A stretch of DNA of 55,180 nt from CALIZF01 sp046292445 (GCA_046292445.1 JBKBQT010000022.1:1-55180); one strand, 5' to 3'. Counted from the first letter of the stretch, positions 28,136 to 36,738 are shown. The notes: a model not told the origin generated them from the sequence alone. Numbers and translations: made by a program.

Positions 28136-28384
28136 TCAGCCCTCGCGCCCGGCCTCGAGCGCCGCGATCCGGGCGGCGAGGGCTGCATTTTCCTCGCGGG
28201 CCTTCTGGGCCATCGCGCGCACCGCGTCGAATTCCTCGCGCGTGACGAATTCGCGGTCGGCCAGCCAACGGTCGATCATGGATTTCATCGCCGTCTCTGC
28301 CTCGGCCCGCGCGCCCTGCGCCACGCCCATGGCGTTCGTCATCAGTTGCGAGATGTCGTCGAGGATCTTGGATCGCGCTTGCAT
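28136..28384 (-). CDS. UbiK-like accessory factor (YqiC/DUF526 family)
   Basis: 82 residues, mostly helical: an N-terminal part MQARSKILDDISQLMTN, then a coiled-coil C-terminus (about 45-80). Family members assist the ubiquinone synthesis complex and have membrane-fusing activity in vitro. Good ribosome site (AGGAGG) before ATG 28384. Divergent from lgt. The exact role in this genus is inferred from the E. coli family. Confidence 0.85.
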   Translation of the reverse strand: MQARSKILDDISQLMTNAMGVAQGARAEAETAMKSMIDRWLADREFVTREEFDAVRAMAQKAREENAALAARIAALEAGREG

Positions 28385-28422
28385 CGCCTGCCTCCTGCAA
28401 TTCGGAAGACATATGGCAACGC

Positions 28423-28436
28423 GCCCGGCGCCGGGC
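28423..28436. repeat. Perfect 14-base palindrome in the ubiK-lgt divergent region
   Basis: GCCCGGC followed by its exact complement GCCGGGC (28423-28436), four bases before TTGACT at 28441-28446, a possible -35 for lgt with no good -10. May be an operator or a chance GC palindrome. Confidence 0.25.
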
Positions 28437-28495
28437 AAGGTTGACTTCGCCGCAGCCCGGCCCGACAAGCCCGCCGAACCGCGGGCGAGGCCGGC

Positions 28496-29374
28496 ATGCG
28501 CTATATCCCCTTTCCCAACATCGCGCCCGAGATCGTCTCGGTCACGATCTTTGGCGTCACGCTGTCGCTGCGCTGGTATGCGCTGGCCTATATCGCCGGC
28601 CTGCTGATCGCCTGGCGCATGGTTGCGGGGCTGATGCGGGCGCCGCGGCTCTGGCCCGCCGGAACGGCACCGGCCGCGCCGCGGATGATCGAGGATCTGC
28701 TGACCTGGATCATCCTCGGCGTCATCCTCGGCGGCCGGCTCGGCTTCGTGCTGTTCTACCAGCCCGGCTATTACCTCGCCAATCCCGGCCAGATCCTCGC
28801 GGTCTGGGAAGGGGGAATGTCCTTTCACGGCGGTTTCCTGGGTGTCGTCGCCGCCGCCTGGGTCTGGGCCGGCCGGCACGGCGTGCCGCGGATGCAGCTT
28901 GCCGATGCGCTCGCCTATGCGACGCCGCCGGGGCTGTTCCTCGGGCGGCTGGCAAATTTCATCAATGCCGAGCTCTGGGGCCACCCCACGGCGCAGCCCT
29001 GGGGCGTCGCCTTTCCCGGCGAGGCGGCGCAGTTCTGCCCCGGCGTTGTCGGGGTCTGCGCGCGCCACCCCTCGCAGCTTTACGAGGCCGCGCTCGAGGG
29101 GCTGGTGCTCGGCGCGGTGCTCGGCTGGCTGGTCTGGCGGCGCGGCTGGCTGGCGCGGCCGGGCCAGATCTGCGGGCTGTTCCTCGCCGGCTACGGCGCG
29201 GCGCGGTTCGCGGTGGAATTCTTTCGCGAGGCGGATGCCCAGTTCATCACCCCGGGCAATCCGCTCGGCCATGTCCTGCGCTTCGGGGACTGGGGCATCA
29301 CGATGGGCCAGACGCTCAGCCTGCCGATGCTGATCCTCGGCCTTGCGCTGATCTTGCGGGCGCGTTGGCGGTGA
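28496..29374 (+). CDS. lgt: Prolipoprotein diacylglyceryl transferase
   Basis: Membrane enzyme that adds diacylglycerol to the Cys of lipoprotein precursors. 292 residues, about seven membrane segments. Signature HGGFLG with His111 (E. coli His103), GRLANFINAELWG and the C-terminal RFAVEFFRE Arg/Glu block are all present. Its stop overlaps the next start (GTGA). The order lgt, methyltransferase, pgeF is common in Rhodobacterales. Confidence 0.97.
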   Translation: MRYIPFPNIAPEIVSVTIFGVTLSLRWYALAYIAGLLIAWRMVAGLMRAPRLWPAGTAPAAPRMIEDLLTWIILGVILGGRLGFVLFYQPGYYLANPGQILAVWEGGMSFHGGFLGVVAAAWVWAGRHGVPRMQLADALAYATPPGLFLGRLANFINAELWGHPTAQPWGVAFPGEAAQFCPGVVGVCARHPSQLYEAALEGLVLGAVLGWLVWRRGWLARPGQICGLFLAGYGAARFAVEFFREADAQFITPGNPLGHVLRFGDWGITMGQTLSLPMLILGLALILRARWR

Positions 29375-30459
29375 CGCCGCTCGCCGCGATCCTTGCGCGG
29401 CGGATCGCGCAGACCGGGCCGATGCGGCTGTCGGACTATATGGCCGAATGCCTGCTGCACCCCGAACACGGCTACTACACGCAGCGGCCGGTGTTCGGGC
29501 GGGGCGGCGATTTCATCACCGCGCCGGAGATGACACAGGTCTTCGGCGAGCTTCTGGCCCTCGCGCTGGCGCAGGCCTGGGTCGACCAGGGCCGCCCCGG
29601 GGCGGCGGTCCTGGCCGAGCTCGGCCCGGGACGCGGCACGCTGATGGCCGACGCGCTGCGCGCCGCCCGCGCGGTGCCGGGGTTTCGCGCCGCGCTGCGC
29701 CCGGTGCTGGTCGAGGCATCGCCGGCGCTGCGCGTGGTGCAGGCCGCAGCGCTGGCGGGGCAGGGCGTGCACTGGGCCGACACGGCGGACGACCTGCCCG
29801 AGGCGCCGACCTTCCTGATTGCCAACGAATTCTTCGACGCCCTCCCGATCCGCCAGTTCCGGCGCGCGGGGGACGGCTGGGCGGAAACCGTGGTCGGCCT
29901 GAGCGACGGGCGCCTGACCCTCGGCCGGAGCCCGCCCGTGCCGCTGGCCGCGCTCGCCCATCGCCTCGCCGATACGGCCGAGGGCGATGTCGTCGAATGG
30001 TGCCCCTCGGCTGCGCCGGTCATGGCGGCGGTTGCGGGCCGGATCGCGCGGCACGGGGGGGCGGCCATCGTGATCGACTATGGCGGCTGGCGCGGGGTGG
30101 GCGACACGTTCCAGGCGGTGGCCGATCACCGCTTTGCCGATCCGCTCGCCGCCCCCGGCGCGGCCGATCTGACCGCGCATGTCGATTTCGAGCCGCTCGC
30201 CCGCGCCGCCGTGGCCGCGGGTGCCCGCGCCGGCCCGCTGGTGCCGCAGGGCATGCTGCTCGAGCGGCTCGGCATCCGCCTGCGGGCCGCGGCGCTGGCA
30301 CCGCGCCTGCCGCCCGAGGGGCAGGCACTGCTTGACACCGCGGTCACCCGCTTGACCGCGCCGCAGGGAATGGGGACGGTGTTCAAGGCCCTGCCGGTCG
30401 TGCCGCAGGGTGCGCCGCCGCTGGCGGGGTTCGAGACCGGAGGGGAGACGCCTGCGTGA
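29371..30459 (+). CDS. Class I SAM-dependent methyltransferase (MidA/NDUFAF7-like)
   Basis: 362 residues from GTG 29371. N-terminal MRLSDYMAECLLHPEHGYY and FITAPEMTQVFGELLALAL, then the SAM loop LAELGPGRGTLMAD and NEFFDALPIRQF, which define the family. The human homologue methylates an Arg of complex I subunit NDUFS2; bacterial role is likely methylation of NuoD-type protein but not proven. Overlaps lgt by four bases. Confidence 0.9.
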   Translation: MTPLAAILARRIAQTGPMRLSDYMAECLLHPEHGYYTQRPVFGRGGDFITAPEMTQVFGELLALALAQAWVDQGRPGAAVLAELGPGRGTLMADALRAARAVPGFRAALRPVLVEASPALRVVQAAALAGQGVHWADTADDLPEAPTFLIANEFFDALPIRQFRRAGDGWAETVVGLSDGRLTLGRSPPVPLAALAHRLADTAEGDVVEWCPSAAPVMAAVAGRIARHGGAAIVIDYGGWRGVGDTFQAVADHRFADPLAAPGAADLTAHVDFEPLARAAVAAGARAGPLVPQGMLLERLGIRLRAAALAPRLPPEGQALLDTAVTRLTAPQGMGTVFKALPVVPQGAPPLAGFETGGETPA

Positions 30460-30496
30460 CCGCACCGTTCGGCTATCGCCCGTGACGCCGCAGCCG

Positions 30497-31249
30497 ATGC
30501 TCGAGATCATCCGCTCGGACCTGCTCGCCGACATCCGGCACGGCTTCTTTACCCGCCGTGGCGGCGCTTCGTCAGGCATCTTCGAGGGGCTGAACTGCGG
30601 CCCCGGATCGTCAGACATGGCCGAGGCGGTTGCGATCAACCGCGCCCGCGCCGCCGCCGAGATCGGCGTGGACCTGTCGCGGCTTGTGACGGTGCATCAG
30701 GTCCATGGTGCGCGTGTGCTCACGCTCGACGCGCCGCCTTCGGGCGATCTGCGCGCCGATGCGATGGTGACCCGCGTGCCGGGGCTGGCGCTCGGCGTGC
30801 TCACGGCCGATTGCGCGCCGGTTCTGCTGGCCGACGTCGCGGCGGGCGTGATCGGCGCGGCGCATGCCGGCTGGCGCGGGGCGCAGGCCGGGGTGCTCGA
30901 GGCGACCGTCGCGGCGATGGAATCGCTTGGCGCGACCCGTGCGCGCATCGCCGCCGCGATCGGCCCGACGATCAGCCAGCGCTGCTACGCGGTGGGGCCC
31001 GAGTTCGTCGAGACCTTTCTGGACGACGATCCCGGAACGGCCCGGTTCTTTGCCTCCGGCGACGGCGGGAAGGCGCATTTCGACCTTCCGGGCTATGCGC
31101 TCTGGCGGCTGCGGGCGGCCGGTGTCGGGGATGCGGCCTGGACGCGGCACTGCACCTATGGCGATCCCGCGCGGTTCTATTCGTTCCGCCGCACGACCCA
31201 TGCGGGCGAAGCCGACTACGGGCGGTTGATCGCGCTGATTCGGCTCTGA
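30497..31249 (+). CDS. pgeF: Peptidoglycan editing factor / laccase-domain protein
   Basis: 250 residues from ATG 30497 (MLEIIRSDLLADIRHGFF), which fits the usual N-terminus; the GTG at 30482 would add five residues. The family's metal/active residues are in VHQVHGARV, TADCAPVLLAD and AAHAGWRGAQAG. In E. coli the protein (YfiH) corrects amino acid misincorporation into peptidoglycan precursors, and others report purine nucleoside oxidase activity. Third gene of the lgt cluster. Confidence 0.92.
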   Translation: MLEIIRSDLLADIRHGFFTRRGGASSGIFEGLNCGPGSSDMAEAVAINRARAAAEIGVDLSRLVTVHQVHGARVLTLDAPPSGDLRADAMVTRVPGLALGVLTADCAPVLLADVAAGVIGAAHAGWRGAQAGVLEATVAAMESLGATRARIAAAIGPTISQRCYAVGPEFVETFLDDDPGTARFFASGDGGKAHFDLPGYALWRLRAAGVGDAAWTRHCTYGDPARFYSFRRTTHAGEADYGRLIALIRL

Positions 31250-31535
31250 GCCCGCGCGCGTTTCGCATTCAAGGCGCAATTCCGGCGGTCGCTGCCGCGC
31301 TTCTGCCACAGATTGGGCAGTGGCGGTCGATGGGGCCATGTCTTTCCTGCAAGTTTGCGTGCCACAATCGCGGGGTCGCCGTGGCGCGGCGATGTTTTGC
31401 CTGGCCATGACGGTGCCGTATTGGGGGGCGATACCATGCACCACAGGTCGGGAAGCGGGCGACAAGCGCCAGCGCTGGCCAAGATCGACGCGCAGTGCCC
31501 CAAGGGCGCGGGCCGGACAGGGAAAGGACGATGCC
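31250..31535. other. Non-coding gap between pgeF and the small basic protein
   Basis: 286 bases. No convincing reading frame or RNA gene. It must hold the 3' end of the lgt-pgeF transcript and the promoter of the next small gene, but I could not point to either with confidence. Confidence 0.3.
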
Positions 31536-31688
31536 ATGAAGACCGAACGCCGCTGGATCAAGTCCGCCATCGCGGCTGCCGCGCAGCCGCAGCCCGCGAT
31601 GCCCTGGACGCGGGGCAACCGCCGCAAGCCGGCCGGGCTGACAGCGCCTGCCGCGCCGCCGGCGCGCCCTGCGCTCGCCGCGCGGTAG
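31536..31688 (+). CDS. Small basic hypothetical protein (50 aa)
   Basis: Starts MKTERRWIKSAIAAAA and continues PWTRGNRRKPA, then a low-complexity Ala/Pro tail. A ribosome site (AAAGGA) lies nine bases ahead. This N-terminal pattern recalls a short conserved hypothetical protein I associate with Rhodobacterales, which I cannot check here. Positively charged, no membrane segment; no known function. It stands alone with a hairpin 36 bases after the stop, so it is probably an independent short transcript. Confidence 0.65.
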   Translation: MKTERRWIKSAIAAAAQPQPAMPWTRGNRRKPAGLTAPAAPPARPALAAR

Positions 31689-32041
31689 CCGCGGCCCGAC
31701 AATCCGAATCGCGGCAGGTGAGCGGCCGGGGCAATGCCTCGGCCGTTGTCGTTGCGGCCGGTGTCGGTTGAAACCGCAGGTTGTGCGGATCGCTGGGATA
31801 TGGAAACGATCGGCCGCTGGTGACCGGATTGGGTCCGGATCGCGCCGAATTCAGGATTAACTTTGACTTGGGTGCGGCAATCGGGCACTGTGATTGGGTT
31901 CCCTGCGCGGTCCGGCAGGCGGCGCCGCGGCGGGTTGACGCGACGGGCGCCGAGGGCCGCAAAGGACGCTCGGATCGTATCCGGCCCCGTCCCGTGCGCC
32001 TCTGACATGCACCGGCCGGGGCCGTTTCCGTTCCGCGGGCT
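31689..32041. other. 353-base gap without a recognised gene
   Basis: Contains a terminator-like hairpin near its start (31724-31744), then about 300 bases with no frame showing family resemblance. A TTGACT at 31863-31868 with CACTGT 17 bases on is a weak promoter-like pair pointing right, into a stretch with no gene on that strand, so an untranslated RNA is possible but unproven. The minus-strand Lrp gene ends at the right border. Confidence 0.35.
31724..31744 (+). terminator. Hairpin after the small basic protein gene
   Basis: GGCCGGGGC (31724-31732) pairs with GCCTCGGCC (31736-31744) with one G-U pair and a three-base loop, followed by the GT-rich GTTGTCGTTG. Fits a terminator for the 50-residue gene, though the U-tract is imperfect. 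Confidence 0.5.
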
Positions 32042-32542
32042 TCAGACGCTGCGCGCGATCCGGTCTTCCAGCACGTCGAAGGGAACCCCCGGCTCATCCT
32101 TGGCGCAGCGGATCACGAGGCTTGTCTTGACGCTGGCGACATTGTCGGCGGCAGTCAGCGCGCGCGTCAGGAACTGCTGGAAGGTCGAGAGATCGGGGGC
32201 CACGCATTTCAGGATGAAGTCGATCTCGCCGTTCAGCATGTGGCATTCGCGCACCAGCGGCCAGGCGCGGCAGCGATCCTCGAAGGCGACGAGATCGGCC
32301 TCGGCCTGGCTGACCAGCCGGACCATGGCAAAGACCTGCACCTCGAACCCAAGCTCGCGCGGGTTGATCTCGGCGTGATAGCCGGTGATGTAGCCTGCCT
32401 CCTCGAGGGTGCGCACGCGCCGCAGGCAGGGCGGCGCGGAAATGCCGACCCGCCGCGCAAGCTCCACATTGGTCATGCGGCCATCGGCCTGCAGCTCGGC
32501 CAGGATCTTGCGGTCGATCGCGTCAAGCTTCGTACCGGCCAT
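32042..32542 (-). CDS. Lrp/AsnC-family transcriptional regulator
   Basis: 166 residues from ATG 32542 with GGGAGG just upstream. N-terminal winged helix (LDAIDRKILAELQADGRMTNVELA, then a recognition helix near RVGISAPPCLRRV), then a RAM effector domain from about 70. Probably senses an amino acid and controls transport or metabolism genes; the divergent trxB (190 bases apart) might be one target but is not proven. Confidence 0.94.
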   Translation of the reverse strand: MAGTKLDAIDRKILAELQADGRMTNVELARRVGISAPPCLRRVRTLEEAGYITGYHAEINPRELGFEVQVFAMVRLVSQAEADLVAFEDRCRAWPLVRECHMLNGEIDFILKCVAPDLSTFQQFLTRALTAADNVASVKTSLVIRCAKDEPGVPFDVLEDRIARSV

Positions 32543-32674
32543 GGCACCCCTCCCGTTGCGGCGCGATACATAGGGGGTCGCCTCATTCTGCGCAACATTC
32601 TTTCGCAAGACGGCGCTAACCGGGTATTGATCGCCCTGCCCGCGCGGTCGGCAGCGATCCGAGGCGAGGCCTGT

Positions 32675-32703
32675 TTGCGCAGCCTGCATCGCGCGCCTAT
32701 ATC
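32675..32703 (+). promoter_or_regulatory. Predicted sigma-70 promoter of trxB
   Basis: TTGCGC (32675-32680) and TATATC (32698-32703), separated by 17 bases, 28 bases before the trxB ATG. Spacing is ideal, and the -10 matches four of six consensus bases. It lies in the divergent region shared with the Lrp gene. Confidence 0.45.
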
Positions 32704-32731
32704 ACGGGCACACAGCAGCGGAACGGGCGAC

Positions 32732-33694
32732 ATGGCAGACACGCGGCACACACGGGTTCTCATCATCGGGTCGGGGCCGGCGGGCTATACGGCGGCGGTC
32801 TATGCGGCGCGCGCGATGCTCGGCCCGATCCTGATCCAGGGCATCCAGCCCGGCGGGCAGCTGACCATCACGACCGAGGTCGAGAACTGGCCGGGCGATG
32901 CGAGCGTGCAGGGGCCGGACCTGATGGTCCGCATGGAACACCACGCGCGCGAGATGGGGGCCGAAATCATCGCCGACCACATCAGCGCGCTCGACCTGTC
33001 GCGCCGCCCCTTCATCGCGACGGCCGACAGCGGCACCGTCTACACCGCCGATGCGGTGATCCTGTGCACCGGCGCGCAGGCCCGCTGGCTCGGCCTGCCG
33101 TCCGAGGAGCAGTTCAAGGGTTTCGGCGTCTCGGCCTGCGCGACCTGTGACGGGTTCTTCTACCGCGGCAAGGCGGTCGTGGTGGTCGGCGGCGGCAACA
33201 CGGCGGTGGAAGAGGCGCTGTTTCTGACCAATTTCGCCAGCAAGGTCACCGTGATCCACCGGCGCGACAGTTTCCGCGCCGAACGGATCATGCAGGACAG
33301 GCTGTTCCGCAACCCCAAGATCGAGGTTCTGTGGAACCATACGGTCGAGGCGGTTCTGGGCACCGAGGCGCCGCGCGGCGTGACGGGTGTGGCGGTGCGC
33401 GACGTGACTACGGGCGCGATGCGGGACATTCCCTGCGATGGGGTTTTCGTCGCGATCGGGCATGCGCCGTCGTCCGAACTGGTCAGGGGCCAGTTGCCGC
33501 TGCACCACGGCGGCTATGTGGTGGTGGAACCGGGCACGACCCGCACCGCCATTCCGGGCGTCTTCGCCGCGGGCGATCTGACCGATCACGTCTATCGCCA
33601 GGCGGTGACAAGCGCCGGCATGGGCTGCATGGCCGCACTCGATGCCGAGCGCTGGCTTGCCGAGCAGGAAACGGTGCGCGAGGCGGCCGAATAG
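32732..33694 (+). CDS. trxB: Thioredoxin reductase
   Basis: Flavoenzyme that reduces thioredoxin with NADPH. 320 residues from ATG 32732. FAD loop GSGPAGYTAAVYAARA (13-28), redox Cys136 and Cys139 in the CATC motif, NADPH loop VGGGNTAVEEAL and the GVFAAGDLTD block near the C-terminus. Length is normal. Divergent from the Lrp regulator, an arrangement common in Rhodobacterales. Confidence 0.97.
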   Translation: MADTRHTRVLIIGSGPAGYTAAVYAARAMLGPILIQGIQPGGQLTITTEVENWPGDASVQGPDLMVRMEHHAREMGAEIIADHISALDLSRRPFIATADSGTVYTADAVILCTGAQARWLGLPSEEQFKGFGVSACATCDGFFYRGKAVVVVGGGNTAVEEALFLTNFASKVTVIHRRDSFRAERIMQDRLFRNPKIEVLWNHTVEAVLGTEAPRGVTGVAVRDVTTGAMRDIPCDGVFVAIGHAPSSELVRGQLPLHHGGYVVVEPGTTRTAIPGVFAAGDLTDHVYRQAVTSAGMGCMAALDAERWLAEQETVREAAE

Positions 33695-33766
33695 GGCTGC
33701 CGCGTAGCGCCCGCGCGACACCCGCGCGCGATTCCGCCGCAGCAAGGGGTTCCGGCGGCGCCTGCC

Positions 33767-33795
33767 TTGTCACCGTGCTGCACCGCGTCTAAGGG
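33767..33795 (+). promoter_or_regulatory. Possible promoter of the sulfate activation gene
   Basis: TTGTCA (33767-33772) then 17 bases and TAAGGG (33790-33795), 51 bases before the start codon. The -35 is near consensus; the -10 is poor by E. coli standards but resembles other -10 candidates in this window (TAGGGT, TAGGGC). Confidence 0.35.
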
Positions 33796-33846
33796 GCGCG
33801 GCAACGGGCCGGTGCCCGCACGACGCCCCTGAAGAAAGCGCGATCC

Positions 33847-35553
33847 ATGGCCCTGCCCAACCACGCCCCCGTTCCCGAACTCTATGTGTCCTTCGAGTCC
33901 GCGCAAAAGCTCAAGGTGGATGCCGCCAGCCTGCCGTCGTGGGATCTGACGCCGCGCCAGATCTGCGATCTCGAGCTTCTGATGAACGGCGGGTTCCATC
34001 CCCTCAAGGGCTTCATGACCGAGGCGGATTACACCGGCGTCGTGACCGATATGCGGATGGCCGACGGCACGCTCTGGCCGATCCCGATCACGCTCGATGT
34101 GTCCGAGGCCTTCGCCGCCCGCATCGAACCGGGGCAGGACATCGCCCTGCGCGACCAGGAGGGCGTGATCCTCGCCATCCTGACCGTGACCGACCGCTGG
34201 ACCCCCGACAAGCGCCGCGAGGCCGAACATGTGTTCGGCGCCGACGATCCGGCGCATCCGGCGGTGAATTATCTGCACAACGTGTCGGGGCCGGTGTATC
34301 TCGGCGGGCCGGTCATCGGCATCCAGCCGCCGATCCACTACGATTTCCGCGCCCGCCGCGACACGCCGAACGAATTGCGCGCTTTCTTTCGCAAGATGGG
34401 ATGGCGCCGCATCGTGGCGTTCCAGACGCGCAACCCGCTGCATCGCGCGCATCAGGAACTGACCTTCCGCGCGGCGCGCGAGGCGCAGGCGAACCTCTTG
34501 ATCCACCCCGTCGTGGGCATGACCAAGCCGGGCGACGTGGACCATTTCACCCGCGTGCGCTGCTATGAGGCGGTGCTGGACAAATACCCCGCCGCCACGA
34601 CCCACCTCAGCCTGCTGAACCTCGCCATGCGCATGGCCGGCCCGCGCGAGGCGGTCTGGCACGGCATCATCCGGCGCAACCACGGCTGCACCCACATGAT
34701 CGTGGGCCGCGACCATGCCGGGCCGGGCAAGAACAGCGCCGGGCAGGATTTCTACGATCCCTATGCCGCGCAAGAGCTTTTCGCCCGCCACCAGGACGAG
34801 ATCGGCATCGAGATGGTCGATTTCAAACAGATGGTCTATGTGCAGGAGCGCGCCCAGTACGAGCCGCGCGACGAGGTCGAGGAAGGCGTGACGATCCTCG
34901 ACATCTCGGGCACCGAACTGCGCCGGCGCCTGCGCGAGGGGCTCGAGATCCCCGACTGGTTCTCGTTCCCCGAAGTGGTGACGGAGCTTCGCCGCACCTC
35001 GCCGCCGCGGTCGAAACAGGGCTTTACGGTGTTTTTCACCGGACTCTCCGGGTCGGGCAAGTCTACCATCGCGAATGCGATGATGGTCAAGCTGATGGAG
35101 ATGGGCGGGCGCCCGGTGACGCTGCTCGACGGCGACGTGGTGCGCAAGCACCTGTCGTCGGAACTCGGGTTCTCCAAGGAACACCGCGACATCAACATCC
35201 GCCGCATCGGCTATGTCGCGTCCGAGATCACCAAGAACGGCGGCATAGCGCTCTGCGCCCCGATCGCGCCCTATACCGCGACCCGCCGCGCCGTGCGCGA
35301 GATGGTCGAGGCATACGGCGCCTTCGTCGAGGTCCATGTGGCCACCAGCCTCGAGGAATGCGAGCGGCGCGACCGCAAGGGCCTCTACAAGCTGGCGCGG
35401 GAAGGCAAGATCAAGGAATTCACCGGCATCTCCGACCCCTACGAGGCGCCCGAGACGCCCGAGCTGCGCGTCGATACCGAAGGCACCGATGTCGATGCCT
35501 GCGCGCAGCAGGTGCTGCTGAAGCTCGAGGCCATGGGCCTTATCAGGGCATGA
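33847..35553 (+). CDS. sat/cysC: Bifunctional sulfate adenylyltransferase / adenylylsulfate kinase
   Basis: Activates sulfate to PAPS in two steps within one chain of 568 residues. The N-terminal ATP sulfurylase (1-385) has the nucleotide motif QTRNPLHRAH (193-202) and GRDHAGPGKN. The C-terminal APS kinase has the P-loop GLSGSGKST (399-407) and the lid region with DGDVVRKHL and FSKEHRDINI. Homomeric Sat fused to kinase, unlike the CysD/CysN system. PAPS reductase and sulfite reductase are not in this window. Feeds cysteine synthesis or sulfation. Confidence 0.96.
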   Translation: MALPNHAPVPELYVSFESAQKLKVDAASLPSWDLTPRQICDLELLMNGGFHPLKGFMTEADYTGVVTDMRMADGTLWPIPITLDVSEAFAARIEPGQDIALRDQEGVILAILTVTDRWTPDKRREAEHVFGADDPAHPAVNYLHNVSGPVYLGGPVIGIQPPIHYDFRARRDTPNELRAFFRKMGWRRIVAFQTRNPLHRAHQELTFRAAREAQANLLIHPVVGMTKPGDVDHFTRVRCYEAVLDKYPAATTHLSLLNLAMRMAGPREAVWHGIIRRNHGCTHMIVGRDHAGPGKNSAGQDFYDPYAAQELFARHQDEIGIEMVDFKQMVYVQERAQYEPRDEVEEGVTILDISGTELRRRLREGLEIPDWFSFPEVVTELRRTSPPRSKQGFTVFFTGLSGSGKSTIANAMMVKLMEMGGRPVTLLDGDVVRKHLSSELGFSKEHRDINIRRIGYVASEITKNGGIALCAPIAPYTATRRAVREMVEAYGAFVEVHVATSLEECERRDRKGLYKLAREGKIKEFTGISDPYEAPETPELRVDTEGTDVDACAQQVLLKLEAMGLIRA

Positions 35554-35602
35554 CCCGGGCGGCCGCGCGCGGCATCGGGCAGCCGCCGATGCCCGCGCGG
35601 CA

Positions 35603-35830
35603 TCAGTGCGCGTTCACCGGCGCGAGGTCGTTCTGCCGCGCCAGCGCGAAGGCAAGCCGGCGGTCGCGCACCAGCGCGAGCCGCTCGCCGTCGGGGCGGT
35701 GAACCGAATAGATCGTCTCGAGCCCCGCCGCCTGATCGCGCAGCGGCTGCGGCAGGTTGGCCACCGCGATCGGGCGGACATAGACGATCCGGTTGCCGGC
35801 CTCGGGTCCGAAATCGAAGGGTGTGTCCAT
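35603..35830 (-). CDS. DUF1150-family protein
   Basis: 75 residues, start ATG 35830 with AAGGAG upstream. The family (short alphaproteobacterial proteins) typically sits next to small heat-shock protein genes, exactly as here: the Hsp20 stop is 14 bases upstream. Function unknown; co-expression with Hsp20 suggests a heat-stress role. Confidence 0.85.
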   Translation of the reverse strand: MDTPFDFGPEAGNRIVYVRPIAVANLPQPLRDQAAGLETIYSVHRPDGERLALVRDRRLAFALARQNDLAPVNAH

Positions 35831-35844
35831 GATTGCTGCTCCTT

Positions 35845-36258
35845 TCAGGCTGCGGTGATGCGGATGGTCTTGACCACGGGCTCGGGAACCGCGCGGCGCA
35901 GGTCGATGTGCAACAAGCCGTTCTCAAGCGCGGCGCCCGCGACTTCCACGCCTTCCGCAAGCACGAAGCTGCGCTGGAACTGCCGCCCGGCGATCCCGCG
36001 GTGCAGGAACACCCGGCCCTCGTCGGTCTCGTCCTGGCGGCCGCGCACGACAAGCGCCCGATCCTCGACCGTGATCGCCAGATCCGCCTCGCGGAAGCCG
36101 GCCACGGCCAGCGTGATGCGATAGTCGTTCTCGCCGGTGCGTTCGATGTTGAAGGGCGGATAGCCGTCCCCGGCGGTCTTGGCGGTGCGTTCCACCAGCC
36201 GTTCGAGTTGCTCGAACCCCAGAAGGAACGGATGCGCGCCGAAGCTGAGCTTGGTCAT
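35845..36258 (-). CDS. Small heat-shock protein (Hsp20/IbpA family)
   Basis: 137 residues from ATG 36258 (MTKLSFGAHPFLLGFEQLER). The alpha-crystallin domain (about 32-125) has the closing LENGLLHIDL block (G-L-L motif). ATP-independent holdase that keeps unfolded proteins soluble. AAGGA is the ribosome site. A sigma-32-like promoter lies 64-93 bases upstream, which matches heat induction. Reads into DUF1150. Confidence 0.94.
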   Translation of the reverse strand: MTKLSFGAHPFLLGFEQLERLVERTAKTAGDGYPPFNIERTGENDYRITLAVAGFREADLAITVEDRALVVRGRQDETDEGRVFLHRGIAGRQFQRSFVLAEGVEVAGAALENGLLHIDLRRAVPEPVVKTIRITAA

Positions 36259-36321
36259 GTCTGATGTCCTTGATGCAAGCGACACGGGCCGCGGCCCCCG
36301 CATTCAGGCAGCCGCATCGCA

Positions 36322-36351
36322 GATATGGGAAACCTGCGCGGCTTCGGCAAG
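36322..36351 (-). promoter_or_regulatory. Sigma-32 (RpoH)-like promoter of hsp20
   Basis: On the minus strand, CTTGCCG (36345-36351) is followed after 15 bases by CCCATATC (36322-36329). Both elements resemble the heat-shock consensus (CTTGAAA and CCCATnT). Placed about 64 bases before the hsp20 ATG. Confidence 0.6.
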
Positions 36352-36384
36352 TGTTTCCAAACGGCGGCGCAGCGGGGCGAAACC

Positions 36385-36413
36385 TTCATTTTTCGCGCCC
36401 CGATCGCTATATT
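36385..36413 (+). promoter_or_regulatory. Predicted promoter of the YdcH-like gene
   Basis: TTCATT (36385-36390), 17 bases, then TATATT (36408-36413), a strong -10. It faces away from the heat-shock promoter across the same 195-base divergent region, and the coding start is 41 bases downstream. Confidence 0.5.
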
Positions 36414-36453
36414 GGTGCATCATGCCCGCAACGACTCATGAAAGCCCGGTCCG

Positions 36454-36672
36454 ATGAACGCCCCGATCGAGATGAACAGCGAAGACGTCCTGCGCGTCCG
36501 GCTGGAGGTTCTCCGGCGCGAACATCGCGACCTTGACGAGGCGGTGCGGGCGCTGGAAGCCTCGGGGCGCGGCGACCAGCTTGCCCTGCGCCGGCTCAAG
36601 AAGCAGAAACTGGCGCTGAAGGACGCGATCACCCGGATCGAGGACGTCCTGATCCCCGACATCATCGCCTGA
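36454..36672 (+). CDS. YdcH/DUF465-family protein
   Basis: 72 residues, helical hairpin type (RVRLEVLRREHRDLDEAV and LKKQKLALKDAITRIEDVL). YdcH-like proteins are short, dimeric, and often of unknown job. ATG 36454 with a GAAAG-type ribosome site. Precedes purE by 66 bases and may share its transcript. Confidence 0.88.
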   Translation: MNAPIEMNSEDVLRVRLEVLRREHRDLDEAVRALEASGRGDQLALRRLKKQKLALKDAITRIEDVLIPDIIA

Positions 36673-36682
36673 CGCCCCGCAC

Positions 36683-36712
36683 TTGCCTTCTGCGCGCATC
36701 CCGGTGTAGGGC
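36683..36712 (+). promoter_or_regulatory. Possible purE promoter
   Basis: TTGCCT (36683-36688), 18 bases, then TAGGGC (36707-36712), 27 bases before the purE ATG. Reported because the same TAGGG-like -10 recurs elsewhere. Weak by consensus. Confidence 0.3.
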
Positions 36713-36738
36713 GCGGGCCTTGAACGGGGGGCGGGACG

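Noticed and set aside
31781..32005. A 74-codon plus-strand frame in the gap
   Set aside because: No ribosome site and no family resemblance.
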